From positions 1-12,154 of the forward strand of contig DBCP01000032.1 of the NCBI GenBank assembly GCA_002293105.1: 12,154 nt of DNA, written 5' to 3'. The position numbers were made by a program, and so were the translations under genes. Below, in pieces: positions 9,101 to 12,154 of the stretch; positions within the stretch are counted from its first letter, which is position 1; every line of letters begins with the position of its first letter. The stretch comes from Bacteroidetes bacterium UBA955. Its GTDB lineage: Bacteria; Bacteroidota; Bacteroidia; NS11-12g; UBA955. The notes beneath the pieces were generated by a model. It made no database searches, was not told the DNA's origin, and saw only the letters and a list, made by a program, of their open reading frames with translations.

Positions 9101-9217
9101 TTCGCCAAAGGTTTGGATGATTTGGATTTGGATCAATTCCCAGGAATGACAGGTTACTCTGCATTGCAGTCGCCAACCATGAGAAGATATGGTGTTAACA
9201 TTAATTTGACTTTCTAA
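6140..9217 (+). CDS. SusC/RagA-type TonB-linked outer-membrane transporter
   Basis: The protein has 1025 residues, in the normal SusC range. The start at 6140 gives a signal peptide (MKTKNILL..VAVAMAANASLA, cleavage after residue 27). Directly after it comes a TonB-box-like segment, GEVVVTALG (residues 40-48), then KKEKKKLGFAI and a SusC-type plug with NPQIVLRGSDLRRGQSVL, YVVDGIPINSD and YGYRGQNGAIVITTKKG. The remainder is a large beta-barrel ending in VNINLTF with a terminal Phe. SusC proteins form the outer-membrane barrel beneath a SusD lid and import bulky ligands (glycans, peptides, and other polymers) using TonB energy. Most SusC proteins carry a carboxypeptidase-like regulatory domain between signal peptide and TonB box; this one lacks it. 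The susD gene follows after 27 bases. The ligand cannot be deduced from sequence; phosphorus-containing material is an inference from the neighbours. Confidence 0.93.
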   Translation: MKTKNILLTNRMFVTVAVAMAANASLAQQANNDTDTARVGEVVVTALGIKKEKKKLGFAIAEVDGASLVKARETNVIDNLVGKVAGLTIGQSAELLGNPQIVLRGSDLRRGQSVLYVVDGIPINSDAYNLSPDDIDKVSVLMGPAAAALYGYRGQNGAIVITTKKGSKGKGVSIDFNSSTIMENGFLTIPKVQDEYGPGDHGNYSFVDGLGGGDNDGDYDVWGPKLNGQLIAQYDSPIDPVTGKRIPTPFVARGKNNLQRFLQAGLLNTNNFSIASSTEKMDVRFSFSNLNQRGIVPNTGLNSNTFNISNTVRFSDKFRMNANINYNRQSTDNINDVVYGPNSLIYSVIIWQGADWDVMSDDIRGIWQPGKEGVQSLHSEYKRYQNPWFVAEKWLRGHHKNDLYGYTSFDWDVTKNINLMVRTSATTYDLLRTEKMPFSAHPYGREEGRGDYREDRRAMFEINNEFLLDYKKKLGGLDVHATIGGNRRDFNYNSSWATTDYLNVPEVYNFANSANPVRVFNFNSKMAVNSLYALADIGSKFLYLNLGARMDQLSTMPAGNNSFVYPSASVSILPMDMFENLKSKNFNFWKLRASFAQVKGGLTTPLISQAGSTLGYGSNYSSPYEGPAYVNSGIYNTPLLYNGRPSANYTNVLPNASLAPFQRTDVEFGTEARLFKNRLGVEATYYIYNDGPGIFSRTISEATGYTNQIVNGIETQRKGWEVSFKGDVIKAKTKDGVSWNSMLNLSRYREFLTAVYGDVNQISANYFVTDNSSNRFLKVGDRIDALYTNDFARTPDGQLINDAGGRPIVLPKGQFQGYTLPDLVIGFYNQVKVKNWTIGVQFDGRIGGLIVNQIQRQTFRGGRHIETVQGNIVDANGNTMASAREADTEGKKTWLGEGAQLAGGTIKYDPLTGEITNYGELTFKKNETPTYLQDYISRYYGQFGPNIMKKDYMKLREVTITYNLPASKLGKTFKGASVSLVGRNLLYFAKGLDDLDLDQFPGMTGYSALQSPTMRRYGVNINLTF

Positions 9218-9244
9218 TTTTAATAATTTCTAAAAAACAAAAAC

Positions 9245-10831
9245 ATGAAAAACATATTTTTCGCATCCATCGCCGCTTTAACCTTGTTGGTGATGAATGG
9301 TTGTTCAGTAGACGGCATCGATCAAGATCCAAACCGTCCTACGCAGGTTACCCCCGATTTGGTTTTCAACGGGATTTGCTTCAACATAAATCAAAGACCT
9401 TGGGGTGGTGACGCAAGGATTTGTCAGTACAATTTGTGTAACTACAACTACTACGGTAACAATGAATACAATTGGGGTGGTGGTGCATGGAGCTTCACTA
9501 CACTGAAGAATGTAATCAAGATGGAAGAAGAGGCAAAGCGCGTTGGAAGCCCAGCCGTGAACCCTTATTCTGCCCTGGGTAAGTTCATGCGTGCTTATTT
9601 GTATTATCAAATGACCATGTTGACCGGTGATGTGCCAATGTCAGAGGCATTGAAGGCCGATAATTTTCTGCCAAAATACGATTCTCAAAAGGAGGTGTTT
9701 ATGCAGATTTTGGCTTGGTTGGAAGAAGCCAATACAGACATGGCAACGTTGATCGCAAGTGGTAATAGTTCATTCGCGGGTGATATTTATTTCAATAATA
9801 ATTTGGCTGCTTGGCAAAAAGCAAACAACACGTTTGCGTTGCGCGTGTTGATCGCTTTGAGCAAAAAGGAGTCAGACGGGGATTTGAACGTGAAAGGCAA
9901 GTTTGCCAACATTGTTACCAATCCCGGAAAATATCCAATTTTCACTTCAAATGCCGATAATATGCAGTTCGTATATAACAGCACTTTGAATAAATATCCT
10001 GTAAGTCCAGACAATTATGGTTTTGATGCTTTGCGTTACAACATGTCGTCGACCAATTTGTCTGCATTGACATACTTGAAGGATCCTCGCGTATTTGTTA
10101 TAGCAGAGCCTGCAGGTGCCAAATTAAAGGCTGGTTCTGGATACACTGATTTTGCTTCATTTGTGGGTGCGGATGCCAATCAGGATTTGGCTGATATGTC
10201 CACGAAAATGCAGGTGTCTAACGGTGGTAATTTCTTGAATGGGGAATATTCATTGTACAATCGTTACCGTTACTACAGAACTTTCACCGCCGAGCCTGGT
10301 ATTCAAATTGGCTATTCAGAAATGTGTTTCAACATTGCCGAAGCAGCTCATCGCGGTTGGGTTTCTGAAAATGCGTCTACTTGGTACGAAAAAGGGATTA
10401 AAGCGAGCTTTGATTTCTTCGGTGTGAAGAATGGTGCGATGGATGTGTATGCATTCAAAAATGGCGGTACCCCCACAAATGCGGCCGATTATATCAAGAA
10501 TACCTACAACTTTGATGAGGCGGCTTACTTTAGTCAGGCCACGGTGAAATATGCAGGTGCCAACGAAAATGGTCTGAGACAAATCATCACACAAAAGTAT
10601 TTGTCATTCTTCCAGAATAGTGGCTTGGAAGGGTACTACAATTTCCGTAGAACAAACTATCCAACCTTCTCAGCCAATGGTCCGGGCACTGGAAACAGTG
10701 GTCTTATCCCAAAGAGATATCAATATCCTACGGGTGAGAGAACAAACAATGCGGCAAACTGGCAAGCGGCTTTGGATCGTCAATTCGGTGGAAAAGACGA
10801 AATCAATGCAGACATGTGGATTTTGAAATAA
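9245..10831 (+). CDS. SusD-like surface lipoprotein (SusD-like_2 type)
   Basis: This 528-residue protein has a lipoprotein signal peptide: MKNIFFASIAALTLLVMNGC, with the acylated Cys at residue 20. Ser at +2 fits outer-membrane sorting. The segment IDQDPNRPTQVTPDLVF just after it is typical of the SusD-like_2 (PF12771) branch, where a DPN-P-V motif precedes the helical TPR-like core. Helical segments include NPYSALGKFMRAYLYYQMT, LTGDVPMSEAL, and QIGYSEMCFNIAEAAHRGWV. The C-terminal part ends with the usual Gly-Leu-Glu-Tyr-containing FRRTNYPTF-type region. SusD proteins cap SusC and bind the ligand at the cell surface. The 27-base gap from susC is A-rich with no strong Shine-Dalgarno, normal for Bacteroidota. 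A strong terminator follows 30 bases after the stop, so susCD looks like a two-gene unit, possibly with read-through to the next gene. Confidence 0.92.
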   Translation: MKNIFFASIAALTLLVMNGCSVDGIDQDPNRPTQVTPDLVFNGICFNINQRPWGGDARICQYNLCNYNYYGNNEYNWGGGAWSFTTLKNVIKMEEEAKRVGSPAVNPYSALGKFMRAYLYYQMTMLTGDVPMSEALKADNFLPKYDSQKEVFMQILAWLEEANTDMATLIASGNSSFAGDIYFNNNLAAWQKANNTFALRVLIALSKKESDGDLNVKGKFANIVTNPGKYPIFTSNADNMQFVYNSTLNKYPVSPDNYGFDALRYNMSSTNLSALTYLKDPRVFVIAEPAGAKLKAGSGYTDFASFVGADANQDLADMSTKMQVSNGGNFLNGEYSLYNRYRYYRTFTAEPGIQIGYSEMCFNIAEAAHRGWVSENASTWYEKGIKASFDFFGVKNGAMDVYAFKNGGTPTNAADYIKNTYNFDEAAYFSQATVKYAGANENGLRQIITQKYLSFFQNSGLEGYYNFRRTNYPTFSANGPGTGNSGLIPKRYQYPTGERTNNAANWQAALDRQFGGKDEINADMWILK

Positions 10832-10861
10832 TCATAGCGGAGTATTAGGTTAATAGTTAGT

Positions 10862-10896
10862 AAAAGGGGAGTGGTTAATTCTACTCCCCTTTTTTT
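10862..10896 (+). terminator. Strong intrinsic terminator after susD
   Basis: AAAAGGGGAGT (10862-10872) and ACTCCCCTTTT (10883-10893) form a perfect 11-pair stem with a 10-base loop (GGTTAATTCT), and the T run continues to 10896. This is a textbook rho-independent terminator for susCD. It ends only 2 bases before the ATG of the next plus-strand gene, so it also forms that gene's leader in any read-through transcript. Confidence 0.92.
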
Positions 10897-10898
10897 AA

Positions 10899-11456
10899 AT
10901 GAAAAAAATGGAAATCATCGAGAAAATTAAAGCGTTGTTTTTGGAACATGGCCAGCAGCACTATGGTGAAGACGTAACCCAGCAGGAGCATGCAGTTCAA
11001 TGTTATTTGTTGGCTGAGGAGGCGCATGCGGAATTGGAATTGCGCGTAGCGGCTTTTTTGCACGACATCGGACACCTAGTGTACCAACAGGAGGATGGAC
11101 TTTCTAAAGACATGAAACATGAGGAGATTGGCTCAGGTTTACTATTGGAATGGGGCTTCGGCGAAAAAGTGGCAAGCATGGTATCCACCCATGTTTGGGC
11201 GAAGCGATATTTGGTCAGCTGTGAACCCTACTACATCAACCGCCTTTCTGCAGCGAGCCTAAAGAGCTTTCAATTGCAGGGAGGATTGATGTCAGACGAA
11301 GAAGTTGCTGAAGCCAGAAAGCACCCTTATTTTCAACAGGCGCTCAATTTGCGCAGGTGGGATGATACGGGTAAACGCATTGATTTGGATACGGAAATCC
11401 CTCCGCGGGTTTGGGAAGATTTACAGCAATGTTTGGAACTTAGCCGATTAGTTTAG
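10899..11456 (+). CDS. phnZ: PhnZ-like HD-domain phosphonate-degradation protein (predicted mixed-valent di-iron oxygenase)
   Basis: The protein has 185 residues, matching in length and sequence the HD-domain family associated with phosphonate degradation operons (TIGR03276), which includes PhnZ. PhnZ uses a mixed-valence di-iron site and O2 to cleave 2-amino-1-hydroxyethylphosphonate to glycine and phosphate in the cytoplasm. Visible ligands are H31 (in VTQQEHA), H55-D56 and H59 (LHDIGH), H74 (KHEEIG), H98 (STHVWAKRY) and a late Asp in RRWDDTGK (D155/D156). K102 corresponds to the PhnZ substrate-binding Lys. Y22 and E24 (HYGED) stand where PhnZ has its gating Tyr and substrate-binding Glu, though the Tyr-Glu spacing appears one residue shorter. 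Other family members act on different phosphonates, so the exact substrate is open. There is no signal peptide. The start could also be the ATG at 10908. A strong terminator lies immediately upstream, and the 3' end overlaps the convergent FAD oxidoreductase gene by 17 bases. Confidence 0.85.
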   Translation: MKKMEIIEKIKALFLEHGQQHYGEDVTQQEHAVQCYLLAEEAHAELELRVAAFLHDIGHLVYQQEDGLSKDMKHEEIGSGLLLEWGFGEKVASMVSTHVWAKRYLVSCEPYYINRLSAASLKSFQLQGGLMSDEEVAEARKHPYFQQALNLRRWDDTGKRIDLDTEIPPRVWEDLQQCLELSRLV

Positions 11457-12154
11457 TGATGGTCTCTTCGGCCATGCCGAAACCCAAAGTCATTCCTGCG
11501 CCGCCCGGTCCGTTGGCGATATATACCCCCGATTCAACTTCCTCAAACCACTCACTCTGTCCGTTTTGTAATTTCAAATATTGGCCAGTCCATCGCTGAG
11601 AAATCTGCAAATTGGGTATTTCCATGACATCATTCATGTAATCCAAAATCAATTGGTCTACATCGTCTTGTTGGAATGGGTCATGATGCATGCCATAATC
11701 ATGACTGTCGCCAATGGTTAGTTGGTTGTTGTAATTTTGACTAATCAAAAGGTGTATACCATGGTACACCTGTTTTGGATAATTGTCTGTAGCCCATTTT
11801 TTGTAAATAGCCGAAGAGGGTAGTCTGTCGTAACTGCCATAATGCAAAAAACTCAATCCAGCGCAAATTGCCGGAATCGTGTGCGATAACCGATGGCTTC
11901 TTAACATGTTCAGTTGGCTGATTGTAATGGGGGCCGACTCGTAGACCTCTGGGTATAATAAGTTGGTTTCATAACCACTGCACAATACGATTAGGTCTGC
12001 TTCGAAACGGTGTTTTTTGGCCGTGCAAATGAATCCGTTCGCAATCTCAACCACCGGCGTGTTAAAATGAAATTTCACACCGTGTTGGGCTTCTAGGTAC
12101 GCTGGAATAAGTCGGATGGCTTCCCGTGCTTCAACAATAACCTCCGTTCCACTA
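11440..12154 (-). CDS. FAD-dependent oxidoreductase, DadA-like, phosphonate-associated (TIGR03364 type), 5' end beyond window
   Basis: The minus-strand frame is open from the right edge to the TAA at 11442-11440, giving 237 residues and no start; the N-terminal Rossmann GxGxxG part lies outside the window. A GTG at 12078 is internal, because coding continues upstream of it in frame (REAIRLIPAYLEAQHGVKF). The C-terminal half of a DAO/DadA-fold enzyme is clear: ADLIVLCSGYET, LNMLRSHRLS, TIGDSHDYG, QRWTGQYLK and GPGGAGMTLGFGMAEE, the last contacting FAD in the fold. This pattern resembles the FAD oxidoreductase family proposed for aminophosphonate oxidation and found next to phosphonate genes. 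From memory, studied Pbf-type members oxidise 2-aminoethylphosphonate or its N-methyl form to phosphonoacetaldehyde. Its tail-to-tail position against the PhnZ-like gene supports a joint role in aminophosphonate catabolism. General amino-acid or sarcosine oxidase activity is the main alternative. Confidence 0.82.
   Translation of the reverse strand, partial: SGTEVIVEAREAIRLIPAYLEAQHGVKFHFNTPVVEIANGFICTAKKHRFEADLIVLCSGYETNLLYPEVYESAPITISQLNMLRSHRLSHTIPAICAGLSFLHYGSYDRLPSSAIYKKWATDNYPKQVYHGIHLLISQNYNNQLTIGDSHDYGMHHDPFQQDDVDQLILDYMNDVMEIPNLQISQRWTGQYLKLQNGQSEWFEEVESGVYIANGPGGAGMTLGFGMAEETITKLIG

Noticed and set aside
10899..11456. HD-domain protein as a nucleotide phosphohydrolase or cyclic-di-nucleotide signalling enzyme
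   Set aside because: The short length, the VTQQEHA and STHVWAKRY segments and the RRWDD tail fit the phosphonate-associated HD family. There is no GYP motif or regulatory domain.
11440..12078. The FAD oxidoreductase as a complete 212-residue gene starting at 12078
   Set aside because: The apparent start is a GTG, the frame continues upstream to the window edge with family-like sequence, and a protein starting there would lack the FAD-binding Rossmann motif. It is a partial gene, not a short one.
1..12154. CRISPR array, insertion sequence, prophage or defence system
   Set aside because: There are no regularly spaced repeats, transposase or integrase frames, terminal inverted repeats, or defence-type domains. 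All long frames are explained by envelope transport, phosphoesterase or phosphonate-type enzymes.

Overview
The window reads as a piece of a Bacteroidota chromosome. The evidence is an adjacent SusC-type TonB-dependent transporter and SusD-type surface lipoprotein, a second TonB-dependent receptor, A-rich translation starts without strong Shine-Dalgarno sequences, and predicted phosphatases of a type I associate with this phylum (a beta-propeller fused to an alkaline-phosphatase-like domain). The class or genus cannot be resolved from this sequence.

Layout. Bases 2-5784 hold three tightly packed plus-strand genes: the 3' part of a PF04185-type phosphoesterase, a complete YncE-propeller/phosphoesterase paralogous to it, and a TonB-dependent receptor with a short plug-first N-terminus. 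A 355-base AT-rich gap (5785-6139) follows, with a weak terminator candidate near its start and small inverted repeats. Next comes a susC/susD pair (6140-10831), closed by a very clear intrinsic terminator (10862-10896). A gene for an HD-domain protein of the phosphonate-degradation (PhnZ-like) family starts only 3 bases after the terminator's T-tract (10899-11456). It converges on, and overlaps by 17 bases, a minus-strand gene for a DadA-like FAD-dependent oxidoreductase of the phosphonate-associated type, which runs off the right edge.

How they may work together (inference). The two genes at the right end belong to families known from 2-aminoethylphosphonate-type catabolism, one an oxygenative C-P bond cleaver and one an aminophosphonate oxidase. 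The genes to the left encode envelope functions: two predicted exported phosphoesterases and two outer-membrane uptake systems. A simple reading is a phosphorus-acquisition locus. In it, phosphoesterases would release phosphate or headgroups outside the cytoplasm, SusCD would import a phosphorus-bearing ligand, and the HD and FAD enzymes would process aminophosphonate in the cytoplasm. No phosphonate permease, PhnW, PhnX, PhnY or regulator lies inside the window, so the link between the uptake half and the catabolic half rests on proximity alone.
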